Both the position numbers and the translations under genes were made by a program. The notes under the pieces were generated by a model that was given only the letters and a program-made list of their open reading frames with translations, had not been told where the DNA came from and made no database searches. Shown in pieces: positions 39,573 through 47,882 of a stretch of DNA of 50,100 bases. The DNA comes from DAINPP01 sp036743375. GTDB lineage: Bacteria; Thermotogota; Thermotogae; MWEM01. The stretch covers positions 1 through 50,100 of the forward strand of contig DAINPP010000018.1 in assembly GCA_036743375.1 (NCBI GenBank), in the 5' to 3' direction. Numbering within the stretch: the stretch's first letter is position 1; each line of letters starts with the position of its first letter.

Positions 39573-39608
39573 AAAAAAAAGTGGCGTTCTTTATGAAAGC
39601 CACTTTTC
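39573..39608 (-). terminator. Terminator after the chemoreceptor gene
   Basis: On the minus strand AAAAGTGGC pairs with GCCACTTTT around a 13-nt loop, followed by further T. Confidence 0.85.
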
Positions 39609-39632
39609 ACAGTATTTTCTTTTATCAGATTC

Positions 39633-41507
39633 TTACAATTTGAACTTATTAATCTCGCCTCTGAGATGTTCCGTAATATCCATTACCTTTCGAGCTGCCT
39701 CTGACAAATGATCGGACTGTTTTGACTGATTCACCGCATTCTGAGAGATAGTATTCAATTTTTCCGAAATGATTTCCACTGCCTTTGCGGAAGAATCCAT
39801 CGCCGCTGATATTTCTTCCGTTGAAGCCGTTTGTTCTTCCGAGGAAGAAGAAAGTCTGACAATATTCTCGGATACTTTCCCTATATTTTCCGCAATCTTT
39901 CCAAACTGTGTGGAAATGCTCTCCGATTTAAATGTAACACTTTTTACCAGTTCAGCGGTTATATCGGTGGCAGAATTCACATCTTTGACACTCGCTGTAA
40001 TTTGTTCTAATATATTACTGATATCTATCGTTGCCCGTTTACTCTCCTCTGCCAGTTTTCGGATTTCATCGGCAACAACGGCGAATCCTTTTCCGGCTTC
40101 TCCGGCTCTTGCGGCCTCAATTGCAGCATTCAGAGCCAACAGATTCGTCTGTTCCGCAATGGATGAAATGGTGTTAACAATCTCTCCAACGTTCTCCGTC
40201 TTATTGCTGAGATCGGAAGTTATTTCCGCGGTCTTCTCCATCTGATCGGAAGTCTTTTCTATAGTTCCGATCACCTCTTTCATGATCTTCAACCTTGAAT
40301 TTGTCAGTTCTGAAGTTTGCTCTGTTTGAACGGATATTTCAGCGGTCGCATTGGATATTTCCTGGGCACTTTCGGTAATGTTTTCTATTCCCACGGACAC
40401 TTCCTGAATAGAACTATTCGTTGTTGCAGTTTCATTTTCAGTATCCCTGACTATTTCCGCAAGATGTAAAGAGCCGGATTGCTGTGAATTAGATATTTCC
40501 ATCATTTTTTCCGCCGATGTTTCGAGAAAGTCGGATTGTTCCTTCATCTCATTGGCAAGCAATTTCAGATTATTTTTCATCGATTGTATATCTCTTGCCA
40601 TATCACCGATTTCCGTCCGATTGGAGAGAATTTTATCGAGATAATCATCTCTGTCATCTGTCAAATCATAATCGGTAACTTTCTTCAGTGTTTCTGACAA
40701 TTTCTTAATAGGAGTGGTTATTCTTTGGGAGATAAAATATACAATTGATAAGCCAAAGATCATCGCAATAACCGTGATAATCATATTAACAGTCCAAAGA
40801 TGATCGAAAAAGACGTTCATCTGATTCTTAATGTCTTCATCCTCAAGACCGATAAAAAGGATCCCTTTGACTTCTTTATTGATTATAAGCGGTTTATACA
40901 GTGTTAAATAGGATTTCCCAAGAATCATCGCTTGACCGGTATAAGTCTTCCCATTGATGATCGTCTCATAGGCCGCACTATCTTTCCCAAGCATAGTCCC
41001 TATTGCTCTTTGTCCATTTGCTTCCATGATGTTTGTTGAAATCCGTTTAAAATCGTTCCCAGATTTCACGAAAATTGTAGTCAGATTCCCGTAATTTTCG
41101 AGTACGGAGTCGACAAACTCGGTATTGCCATTTATTTCACGCCCCTCTTCATCAAAAAACTTTTCTCCATCAACTCCAAGTTGTCCAAAGAAATTGGTAA
41201 ACGCCTTATACACGTTCCCTGCATCACAATCCAGTTTGGATAACAGGGTTTCCTCATGAAGCCTCTTCATGTTATTCATCCCCTGCTTCGAAAACATGTA
41301 TCCTGACAACCCCATCGCAAGTGTTATAACAAGCAGTATTATCCCAAAAGACAGCACAACTTGTGTATTAATACTTCNNNNNNNNNNNNNNNNNNNNNNN
41401 NNNNNNNNNNNNNNNNNNNNNNNNNNNNNNNNNNNNNNNNNNNNNNNNNNNNNNNNNNNNNNNNNNNNNNNNNNNNNATTAATACTTCCTCCTCTTTGAC
41501 TAATCAC
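39633..41507 (-). CDS. Methyl-accepting chemotaxis protein (interrupted by an assembly gap)
   Basis: A chemoreceptor with a first membrane helix (VVLSFGIILLVITLAMGLSGY), an extracellular Cache-type domain (NVYKAFTNFFGQLGVDGEKFF ... GKSYLTLYKPLIINKEVKGILFIG), a second helix, HAMP (ISQRITTPIKKLSETLKKV), and a complete signalling domain whose tip reads AEQTNLLALNAAIEAARAGEAGKGFAVVADE. It senses a small extracellular ligand and signals to CheA/CheW. A run of 100 N falls within the first 45 residues. Removing the N run and one copy of the flanking 11-bp repeat keeps the frame and gives a 587-residue protein starting at GTG 41507. The exact start is therefore uncertain. Confidence 0.9.
   Translation of the reverse strand: MISQRGGSINXXXXXXXXXXXXXXXXXXXXXXXXXXXXXXXXXXSINTQVVLSFGIILLVITLAMGLSGYMFSKQGMNNMKRLHEETLLSKLDCDAGNVYKAFTNFFGQLGVDGEKFFDEEGREINGNTEFVDSVLENYGNLTTIFVKSGNDFKRISTNIMEANGQRAIGTMLGKDSAAYETIINGKTYTGQAMILGKSYLTLYKPLIINKEVKGILFIGLEDEDIKNQMNVFFDHLWTVNMIITVIAMIFGLSIVYFISQRITTPIKKLSETLKKVTDYDLTDDRDDYLDKILSNRTEIGDMARDIQSMKNNLKLLANEMKEQSDFLETSAEKMMEISNSQQSGSLHLAEIVRDTENETATTNSSIQEVSVGIENITESAQEISNATAEISVQTEQTSELTNSRLKIMKEVIGTIEKTSDQMEKTAEITSDLSNKTENVGEIVNTISSIAEQTNLLALNAAIEAARAGEAGKGFAVVADEIRKLAEESKRATIDISNILEQITASVKDVNSATDITAELVKSVTFKSESISTQFGKIAENIGKVSENIVRLSSSSEEQTASTEEISAAMDSSAKAVEIISEKLNTISQNAVNQSKQSDHLSEAARKVMDITEHLRGEINKFKL
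41378..41477. other. Assembly gap of 100 N
   Basis: Exactly 100 unknown bases. The 11 bases before the gap (41367-41377) and the 11 after it (41478-41488) are identical, ATTAATACTTC. The gap may be artificial, with the contig ends overlapping. Confidence 0.95.
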
Positions 41508-41694
41508 CTACAGTTATCCTTAAAACAACTATAGTATACAAATCTATCGCATTATATGATATTTAAATTATTATACCTATAGATATTTGGATAACATTAA
41601 GTTAATCATTTTCAATATGATAAAATCATTACGTCCCACACCAATTTAAAAACAGACTTTGTTAAAAAGCAGCACAACTTGAAAGGAGAAGAAG

Positions 41695-42093
41695 TTGAAA
41701 TACGAATATTTATTCCATGAAAAGAATCCCGGTGATCTGTTTGAACTGTATCAATCACTGGAATGGCAGCAATATCTGAATATCGATGCTGTTTCTCTGA
41801 GCAGCGCCATGAAAAACAGCTTTCGTGCGATTTATGTCTATGAAGAAAATCTATTAATCGGAACCGGACGCGTTATTTCCGATGGAATCATCAACGCTTA
41901 TATTTGCGGAATCGGTGTAGATACAGCCCACCGGAACCAGGGAATCGGCTCCGAGATCCTCAGTAGGCTGGTAAATAGCTGTGAGCAGTCAAGGCTTCAG
42001 ATACAGTTATTATGTGAAGAGCATTTAACCACTTATTACAAATCGAAAGGGTTCGAAGTCTTTGCGATCGGGATGAAAAAAGACGGACTATAG
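41695..42093 (+). CDS. GNAT family N-acetyltransferase
   Basis: A 132-residue single-domain acetyltransferase. The acetyl-CoA motif is GVDTAHRNQGIGSEILSRLV near residue 82, preceded by the strand LLIGTGRVISDGIINAYICGI and followed by YYKSKGFEVFAIGMKK, the C-terminal family closure. TTG 41695 is the start, with AAGGAGAAG just before it. It has no operon partner; the following gene is convergent. The substrate is unknown. Confidence 0.92.
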   Translation: MKYEYLFHEKNPGDLFELYQSLEWQQYLNIDAVSLSSAMKNSFRAIYVYEENLLIGTGRVISDGIINAYICGIGVDTAHRNQGIGSEILSRLVNSCEQSRLQIQLLCEEHLTTYYKSKGFEVFAIGMKKDGL

Positions 42094-42096
42094 TCT

Positions 42097-43155
42097 TTAT
42101 TTTAAAACTATTTCCACACTCACCGGATTGTGATCTGAATATGCAAAGGCTAATGAATATCCCTGAACACTTATGATTTCAACATTGGGAGATACGAGAA
42201 AACCATCTATCACAGAAAGAAAATTGACCCCTTTTTCATATGATTGGTTGAGAGTTCTGTTCGTAGGAATCGTTTTATCGGCTGCCCATTGAAATCCTTC
42301 CGGCTTGAAATCCTCAGGAATGGTCACAAGCCATTCCGGCCATTCCTGTGTTGTTTCAAAAAGTCTATAGTCAGTACCGGGGATCTGATGATTCCAATCC
42401 CCTCCAACGACGACATAATTTCCCTTTTTATACTCTGTAAGGATATAATTTTTCAGATAATCGAGTTGTTGCTTTCTGATCATCCCACCTTTATCATATG
42501 CGGATAAATGTGAGTTCAGTACAACAAGTTCCTTATCATTCTCAATAGATATTCTTGTTTCAATAAAGCATCTGTCGAGAAGGGCCAGCTGTTTTGGCCA
42601 GCTTTCCTCTCCCGGATACTGATAGCGTTCTGCCTCATCAAGCCCGAACCTTGAATAAGTAGCCAGTCCACCTTCAACGCCTCCCATAGGATCAAATACC
42701 GGTAATGGAACCCATGGAACTTTATAATTCAAAGCGAAAACTGCGGCATAATCCTTTAGTACATCTGAAATGGCTTCATACTGGTCGATATGAAAACTTC
42801 TCCTTGAGTTTTTATCTACTTCCTGTAAAAGAATGATATCCGGCTGTTCCTCATCTATAAAATTCAGAATGCCATTCAGATTTTTTAGTGTCTTTTCTTC
42901 ACTCTCCGAATGAGATTTCGTTCCGCCATCCATAAAGAAATCCTGCGATTCATCCAGTCCGCAATAACCGATATTGAACGTCAAGAGACTGATCGATTGA
43001 CCCTGTGCGGGCATCAGCTCTTGATTATTCTGTATTTCAAGAGAGATTATCTCTTCGGGTTTATAATCCGTTAATGTCATAAACAATAAATATCCCCCTA
43101 ACAGAACAACAAGAACGATGATAACTTTTAAAACAATACTGAATATTTTCTTCAA
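42097..43155 (-). CDS. Membrane-anchored endonuclease/exonuclease/phosphatase family protein
   Basis: A 352-residue protein with an N-terminal membrane helix (about residues 5-27) and an extracytoplasmic EEP (DNase I-like) domain. Motifs are SLLTFNIGYCG, IILLQEVDKNS (catalytic Glu), LVVLNSHLSAYD, VVVGGDWNHQ (Asp and Asn) and YSDHNPVSVEI (Asp-His) at the end. Homologues include nucleases, sphingomyelinase-like phospholipases and phosphatases, so the substrate cannot be set. TTG 43155 is the start after GGGGGG. The nearby 41.7-kb gene is convergent with it. Confidence 0.88.
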   Translation of the reverse strand: MKKIFSIVLKVIIVLVVLLGGYLLFMTLTDYKPEEIISLEIQNNQELMPAQGQSISLLTFNIGYCGLDESQDFFMDGGTKSHSESEEKTLKNLNGILNFIDEEQPDIILLQEVDKNSRRSFHIDQYEAISDVLKDYAAVFALNYKVPWVPLPVFDPMGGVEGGLATYSRFGLDEAERYQYPGEESWPKQLALLDRCFIETRISIENDKELVVLNSHLSAYDKGGMIRKQQLDYLKNYILTEYKKGNYVVVGGDWNHQIPGTDYRLFETTQEWPEWLVTIPEDFKPEGFQWAADKTIPTNRTLNQSYEKGVNFLSVIDGFLVSPNVEIISVQGYSLAFAYSDHNPVSVEIVLK

Positions 43156-43231
43156 CGCAATTCCCCCCTGAATACAGATATATAAAATTTAATCTTTCTT
43201 CATACACATAGCAATTTTATCATATAGACAG

Positions 43232-43266
43232 AAAAAAAGACCATCGAAATTGATGATCTCTTTTTG
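43232..43266 (-). terminator. Terminator after the flavodoxin gene
   Basis: An eight-bp stem with one G-T pair and an AATTTC loop on the minus strand runs into seven T. It lies 65 nt after the flavodoxin stop and before the EEP gene. Confidence 0.75.
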
Positions 43267-43330
43267 GTTGATTGATTTTCCAAAGTTAAGAAGGTGAAAC
43301 CCGTGTTGAAGTTACTGCTGTGAAATAGCT

Positions 43331-43756
43331 TTAACCTGTTAGTTTTTCTCCCAGCGCCTTACAATTCTTCTTTGCCGCATCGTCCGGTGTAAGATGTACA
43401 ATAAGTCCGTCTTCGACGAGATCTGCTCCGCAATCTTCCATTCGTTCCTGCCATTCTCTCATCCATTGACCGTCTCCCCAATCATAGGATCCGAAAAGGC
43501 CGAGGGATTTCCCGGAAACTACTGATTCTATTTCATCTACAAATGGTTCCATTTCAGATTCTTCCAGCGCTTCTACCCCCATGGAAGGGCAACCGAGTGC
43601 GATTGCATCAGCAAATTTTATCATTTCCGTATTGGCTTCGGATACCTGAAGCAGTTCAACTTCAGCTCCTTTTGATTTTGCCCCCTCAGCAACGGCTTCA
43701 GCCATCATCTCTGTGTTTCCCGTTTGTGACCAATACACCACAAGTACCTTACTCAT
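43331..43756 (-). CDS. Flavodoxin (short chain)
   Basis: A 141-residue short-chain flavodoxin that carries one FMN and replaces ferredoxin when iron is scarce. The phosphate loop is VVYWSQTGNTEMMAE at residues 6-20. The flavin-stacking loops are GCPSMGVEALEESEMEPF and FGSYDWGDGQWMREW (with Trp and Tyr/Asp). GGAGG lies before the ATG. It is a single-gene unit with a strong promoter whose -10 lies in a palindrome, so it is probably repressed under some condition, possibly iron sufficiency (inferred). Confidence 0.95.
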   Translation of the reverse strand: MSKVLVVYWSQTGNTEMMAEAVAEGAKSKGAEVELLQVSEANTEMIKFADAIALGCPSMGVEALEESEMEPFVDEIESVVSGKSLGLFGSYDWGDGQWMREWQERMEDCGADLVEDGLIVHLTPDDAAKKNCKALGEKLTG

Positions 43757-43851
43757 AAACTGTTACCTCCAAAATTTGAAAAAATGATAAGTTGGATCTC
43801 AGTTGTGTTTATAGATAATATCAGCAAGAATATAGTATATTTATAAATAAT

Positions 43852-43898
43852 ATATACTAAACTATAATTAGTATATCACTATAACTTTTACATGTCAA
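43852..43898 (-). promoter_or_regulatory. Flavodoxin promoter overlapped by a palindrome
   Basis: TTGACA (43893-43898) and TATACT (43870-43875) are 17 nt apart on the minus strand. ATATACTAA (43852-43860) and TTAGTATAT (43868-43876) form perfect 9-bp arms 7 nt apart that cover the -10 and the start site. Confidence 0.75.
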
Positions 43899-43959
43899 TA
43901 TCCCTATTTGTTTATATATCTTCCGAATACATATAGAATCAACCTCAAAAACAATGATA

Positions 43960-43987
43960 ACAGGCACCCTTCTAAAAGAGTGCCTGT
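43960..43987 (-). terminator. Terminator after the flavodoxin-like gene of the heme cluster
   Basis: On the minus strand ACAGGCAC pairs with GTGCCTGT around a 12-nt loop, followed by TATCATTGTTTTT. It lies about 125 nt after the stop codon; the sequence between holds no gene. Confidence 0.55.
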
Positions 43988-44111
43988 GATGAAATATCAT
44001 TATACTCATAAAAAACGGATTATATCGCCGAGTTTTCAGCGGTCCTTCGAATATCAAGGAAATTTCTGTAAACGCCTTTTTTCTCATTAAATCCTCATGA
44101 TTAGTCCACGG

Positions 44112-44609
44112 TCAAAAGATACTTTTAAAGGCTTCCTGAGCATTTCTAAAATCATCCGCATCGGGATGTTTGCTTGCGATCTCATGTCTCTTTTTTCTCT
44201 CAGGGGTCATGGCATGCGGATGATCCGGAGGTAATTCCTTAAATCGTTCCGTAAGCGCGGGATCTATCTTCCCCTGACAGATAAAGCTGGTAAGCACTTC
44301 ATTGTTGATCCCAAGGAGTTCATACCCATTTTTTATACAGTTCAACGCATGTTCGGAATCAGGATACGCTCCAAGTGTACAGAAAAAGCCCACCTTTTTC
44401 CCCTCTATCCGTTCGATGTATTTTAAAGTCTTATCATCAGCAGTCCCCCTGTTTATCCAATAACCGATAACCACGTTATCGTATTGCGAAGGTTCAGGAG
44501 CCTCTTCAACAGGATAAATTTCACTTCCCTGTGGTAAGACTTTGATGATTTCCTCGGCAACCTTTTTCGTATTTCCCGTTTTACTTGAATAGACAAGTAG
44601 TGTTTTCAT
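44112..44609 (-). CDS. Flavodoxin-like protein of the heme cluster (HmuF-like)
   Basis: A 165-residue flavodoxin-superfamily protein. The phosphate loop is VYSSKTGNTKKVAEEI, then YDNVVIGYWINRGTADDKTLKYIERIEGKKVGFFCTLGAYPDSEHALNC, and a long C-terminal helix with PERKKRHEIASKHPDADDF. It differs from electron-transfer flavodoxins and resembles the proteins next to radical-SAM heme-opening enzymes, such as HmuF of Fusobacterium, which binds heme and reduces anaerobilin. ATG 44609 follows GGGAGG. A terminator hairpin separates it from the binding-protein gene, so it may be expressed by read-through. Confidence 0.82.
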   Translation of the reverse strand: MKTLLVYSSKTGNTKKVAEEIIKVLPQGSEIYPVEEAPEPSQYDNVVIGYWINRGTADDKTLKYIERIEGKKVGFFCTLGAYPDSEHALNCIKNGYELLGINNEVLTSFICQGKIDPALTERFKELPPDHPHAMTPERKKRHEIASKHPDADDFRNAQEAFKSIF

Positions 44610-44642
44610 GTTGTTTCCTCCCATTTACTGAATATATCAACC

Positions 44643-44669
44643 AAAAAGCGGGGCTTTTAAAAGCCCCGT
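44643..44669 (-). terminator. Terminator or attenuator before the HmuF-like gene
   Basis: CGGGGCTTTT and AAAAGCCCCG (44649-44668) form a perfect self-complementary stem, followed by CTTTTTGG on the minus strand. It would reduce expression of the last gene of the heme operon. Confidence 0.75.
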
Positions 44670-44735
44670 ATAATACCCCGATGCTCGAAATAAGGGGTTC
44701 TGTATGCAAGCTGTATGCAATGTTAAAGCCGTAAG

Positions 44736-45611
44736 TTATTCAGTGAGTTCACTGAGTTGTTCATAAAGTTCTTCAATAAAATCTATCACCCTTGGCGTGG
44801 GTCTGAGAATCTTTTGAGACGGTACAAGATAGACATTTCCTTCCTTCCCGGCTCTGGTTTCAAGAAGCAGTGGATTTGAATTTGTAATATCTTCAGCTTT
44901 TGTGATGGCCATCGCTCCGAAGAGAAAATCAGGATTCTGCTCGACCACATATTCAGGGGTGAGTATTGGTCTTGCCATCGTTGAGCTGACCATATTTTCA
45001 CACCCCAGGATTTCAAGAATCTGCCCCGGGAGCGATTCTTCGTTAAATCCCTGAATCGGCGAGGCCGTATAAAGAAAAGCCCCTTTTAAATTAAGTGGTT
45101 TCTCTTCAAGCTTCTCTCTGACTGAATCGAGTTTTTCAAATTTTTCTGCACTGAGTTTGATGGCTTCCTGTGGTCTGCCACAGATGACACCAAATACCGG
45201 AAGTTCTTCAAGCATCGCTTCAAGTGAATCTGTTGCAAAGAGCAGATATGGAATACCATGCTGTTCAAGAGTTTCCGCAAATTCCGTGCTCATCGAATTA
45301 AGAATAACGAGATCCGGTTCAAGTGCGACTACTTTTTCAAGACTTGGTTTTGTTATTGAACCAACGTTGTCAAGTAATGAAGTTTCTTCCTGTGGCCATA
45401 TACCGCTTCTTGATGTACCGATTGCAAGCAGTTTATCCTGCGCGCCAATCATATACATCACTTCAACGGCACCTGGTGAGAGTGAGATAATCCTGTTGTA
45501 TTCCCTTGCCTCTACCCTGCTTCCGTCCTGTTCTATTGAATAATTCCATTCGGCGAATGCCGTGAAGCTTAAAACAAGTACACAGATCGTAACGATCAAT
45601 ATTTTTTTCAT
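44736..45611 (-). CDS. Heme/siderophore-type ABC transporter substrate-binding protein
   Basis: A 291-residue exported binding protein of the BtuF/HmuT class (PF01497), with a signal peptide to about AFAEW. RIISLSPGAVEVMYMIGAQDKLLAIG opens the first lobe, SLEKVVALEPDLVILN lies before the linker helix, and FDFLFGAMAI-type and RVIDFIEELYEQL segments end the second lobe. It captures heme, or an iron chelate or corrinoid, outside the membrane. Placement in one operon with a HutW-like enzyme favours heme. No lipobox is visible. GGGAGAG precedes the ATG. Confidence 0.88.
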   Translation of the reverse strand: MKKILIVTICVLVLSFTAFAEWNYSIEQDGSRVEAREYNRIISLSPGAVEVMYMIGAQDKLLAIGTSRSGIWPQEETSLLDNVGSITKPSLEKVVALEPDLVILNSMSTEFAETLEQHGIPYLLFATDSLEAMLEELPVFGVICGRPQEAIKLSAEKFEKLDSVREKLEEKPLNLKGAFLYTASPIQGFNEESLPGQILEILGCENMVSSTMARPILTPEYVVEQNPDFLFGAMAITKAEDITNSNPLLLETRAGKEGNVYLVPSQKILRPTPRVIDFIEELYEQLSELTE

Positions 45612-45664
45612 TTCTTCTCTCCCTTTTTTATATTTACAAACTGATTCCTGACTATAACCCTTCT

Positions 45665-47068
45665 TTATCTTTTAATTCCTGAAACGGGCATCCTGGAAGG
45701 GTGAGCCATACCCTCCGGGTGTCTGAGAGGATGCCTGTTTTCAGAAGCATGTTGGTCTTCTACGCCCTCAAAATTGAAAGAAGATTCAGGTCTTCTGATC
45801 CCGATAATGCTTTTCATGAGTTCTATGGCGATATTATTCCCCCAGAATACGCCCTCAACACTCAATTCATAAAGCTGATCCCCTTTCTGTATAAAAAAGC
45901 CCTTTTCATTTAAATTCTCAAAACGCTCTTCGAAGGCAACGTATTCCTCCTCGTTAAGCATCTCCCTGTAAGCGTTCAAATCGTACTGACCATACTGCAT
46001 CGTTCCAAGCAGTTCGTGAAAAAAGTCGAATTCGGGATTTGCATTTCCATACATGCTCATCTCGGGTGTCATTCTGTAAATACTCATATCTCCAAGTCTT
46101 CCGCCGGCTCCGACACCAAGCGGCAGCACATCTGCATTCCGGTACCTGAGCTTGATATACCGGTATTCATCTCTTCCGGGTTTCACCAGCTTTGACAGCT
46201 CGAGCATCTTGAATCCCTTTTCGGTAAGAGATTGATAAAAACGGTTGTGGTACAGGTTATCCGATTCGAGTGTCCGGTCAAACACAACTTGTCCATTCTG
46301 GATCTGCCGGGTCAGTGCCGATTCATCATGCAGCATCAGCGAATAAAAACTCACACTGTCAACATCGCATTCGATAATGGAAGACGCATCGTTGTGAATG
46401 TTCTGCATACTCTGCCCCGGATAGGAATAGATGATATCGATACAGAGTGTCCGGTCAAACTGTGCCCTGAGAATCTTCAAGCGCTTTACGGTTTCTTCGT
46501 TGTCAAAACTCCTGTTCAAAACGCTTCTTCCGTTGTCGTTAAACGTCTGTATACCCACACTCAACCGGTTGACCCCCCGATCCATCATCATGGCCACCTT
46601 TTCCGCATTAAGATTGTGCAGGGTTGTCTCGAAGGTGAATTCACAATGTTCGTATAAGGGAAGCGAGGTATTAATCGCATCAAGAATCCTTTTCAACTGT
46701 GAGGTACTGAATATCGTCGGGGTTCCCCCCCCAAAATAGATTACGCTGAACGGTTCTGATTGGATATACTTAAATCTGGAATACTTTTTTATCTCATCAC
46801 AGAGGTAATCGGTATACTTTTCCAGCGTCTCATTTTTTTCGCCTTCGGAACCGCTGCAGAATCTTCTGTTCAGATTGCAGAACGAACACAGACGATCACA
46901 ATAAGGCACATGAAAATAAATGACTCGTTCATCTTTTACCGGTCTTGAATTCAGCATTTCAAATACCTTTTCCTCTGCGATCCGTTCTCCTCGCCTCTTC
47001 TCTATTCCAAGAAACTTCCTGAGCGCAAACTCCGCATCATGATGTGACCTGTATCTTCTATGAAACAT
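45665..47068 (-). CDS. hutW: Anaerobic heme-degrading radical SAM methyltransferase, HutW/ChuW-like
   Basis: A 467-residue radical SAM enzyme related to coproporphyrinogen dehydrogenase (HemN). The 4Fe-4S motif is FHVPYCDRLCSFCNLNRRFC, i.e. C-x3-C-x2-C near residue 56, followed by VIYFGGGTPTIFSTSQLKRIL and a second SAM-binding segment VNRLSVGIQTFND. HutW/ChuW/HmuW proteins methylate heme and open the ring without oxygen, releasing iron and anaerobilin. The neighbours (heme-type ABC genes and a flavodoxin) support this rather than HemN. A histidine-rich C-terminal tail (ENRHPLRHPEGMAHPSRM) is extra. The ATG overlaps the ATPase end and follows AGGAGA. Confidence 0.87.
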   Translation of the reverse strand: MFHRRYRSHHDAEFALRKFLGIEKRRGERIAEEKVFEMLNSRPVKDERVIYFHVPYCDRLCSFCNLNRRFCSGSEGEKNETLEKYTDYLCDEIKKYSRFKYIQSEPFSVIYFGGGTPTIFSTSQLKRILDAINTSLPLYEHCEFTFETTLHNLNAEKVAMMMDRGVNRLSVGIQTFNDNGRSVLNRSFDNEETVKRLKILRAQFDRTLCIDIIYSYPGQSMQNIHNDASSIIECDVDSVSFYSLMLHDESALTRQIQNGQVVFDRTLESDNLYHNRFYQSLTEKGFKMLELSKLVKPGRDEYRYIKLRYRNADVLPLGVGAGGRLGDMSIYRMTPEMSMYGNANPEFDFFHELLGTMQYGQYDLNAYREMLNEEEYVAFEERFENLNEKGFFIQKGDQLYELSVEGVFWGNNIAIELMKSIIGIRRPESSFNFEGVEDQHASENRHPLRHPEGMAHPSRMPVSGIKR

Positions 47069-47882
47069 TGCAATACATCTCCTTTTTTCTGCAAATCTGA
47101 TGACAAACCGGTACGATATAAGGCAGTCCGGCCTCTGTTTTTCCTATAAACACATCAATCCCGTAAATATCCTTAATAATTTCATTGGTAAAAACCGCTT
47201 CCGGTTTTCCACTGTACCTGACCGTCCCCTTTTTGATAAACATGACCCTGTCACAGAAAAGGGCGGCGAGGTTCAGATCATGCAAAACGGCAACGGCCGC
47301 AAGATCGGATTCCATCGTCATCGTTTTGACGAGAGACATCAGCTCCACCGCATGATTCATATCCAAATTGGACGTTGGCTCATCAAGTAAGAGGATCTCG
47401 GGATTCTGTACGAGTGCCCTTGCGAGGAGTACCTTCTGAAACTCCCCACCCGAAAGTGAAACAGATACCCTGTTTCTGAATCTGTTTAATTTCAGATCAG
47501 AAATAACCCGTTCCGTAATCTCATAATCCCTTTCAGAATAGCCTTCCCATCTGTTTTTGACATGCGGCAACCTTCCCATGAGAATGGTTTCAAAGACGGT
47601 CAGCGCCATACTCATTCCCGATTTCTGCGGAACATACCCCATCTTCCTCGCAATGGCATTCTGACTCAGGGAACGGATATCCTTGTCGAAAAGCCTGACG
47701 ACTCCTGAATCCGGCGGAAAAAAATTCATCACGTTTTTCAGAAACGTCGATTTGCCGCAGCCGTTAGGACCCAATATTCCCAGAAATTCACCGTTCTCTA
47801 CGCTTAAATCAATCTCTTCCAGGATGTTTTTCCCCTTTGTATAACCAAATGATACCTTTTCAGCCTTCAAACTATAAGCCAT
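47058..47882 (-). CDS. Heme/siderophore-type ABC transporter ATP-binding protein
   Basis: A 274-residue ATPase of the FecE/HmuV/BtuD class. Walker A is LGPNGCGKSTFLKN, the Q-loop MGYVPQKSG, the signature VSLSGGEFQKVLLARALVQNPEILLLDEPTSNLD, and the H-loop VLHDLNLAALFCDRV. I choose ATG 47882 after GGAGG, which overlaps the end of the permease gene by 11 nt; the upstream codons are in that gene. It powers import through the adjacent permease and lies upstream of the radical SAM gene. Confidence 0.94.
   Translation of the reverse strand: MAYSLKAEKVSFGYTKGKNILEEIDLSVENGEFLGILGPNGCGKSTFLKNVMNFFPPDSGVVRLFDKDIRSLSQNAIARKMGYVPQKSGMSMALTVFETILMGRLPHVKNRWEGYSERDYEITERVISDLKLNRFRNRVSVSLSGGEFQKVLLARALVQNPEILLLDEPTSNLDMNHAVELMSLVKTMTMESDLAAVAVLHDLNLAALFCDRVMFIKKGTVRYSGKPEAVFTNEIIKDIYGIDVFIGKTEAGLPYIVPVCHQICRKKEMYCNVS

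Noticed and set aside
39418..39603. A 61-codon minus-strand ORF downstream of the chemoreceptor
   Set aside because: It contains the chemoreceptor terminator and its hairpin, and has no ribosome binding site.
41353..41682. Repeated CAGCACAACTTG on either side of the gap (about 41353 and 41671)
   Set aside because: A 12-nt match about 300 nt apart, one copy coding and one before an unrelated gene; it is not adjacent to the gap and no mobile-element feature accompanies it.
43857..44087. Minus-strand 76-codon ORF before the flavodoxin
   Set aside because: It spans a terminator hairpin and the flavodoxin promoter and operator; composition is not protein-like.
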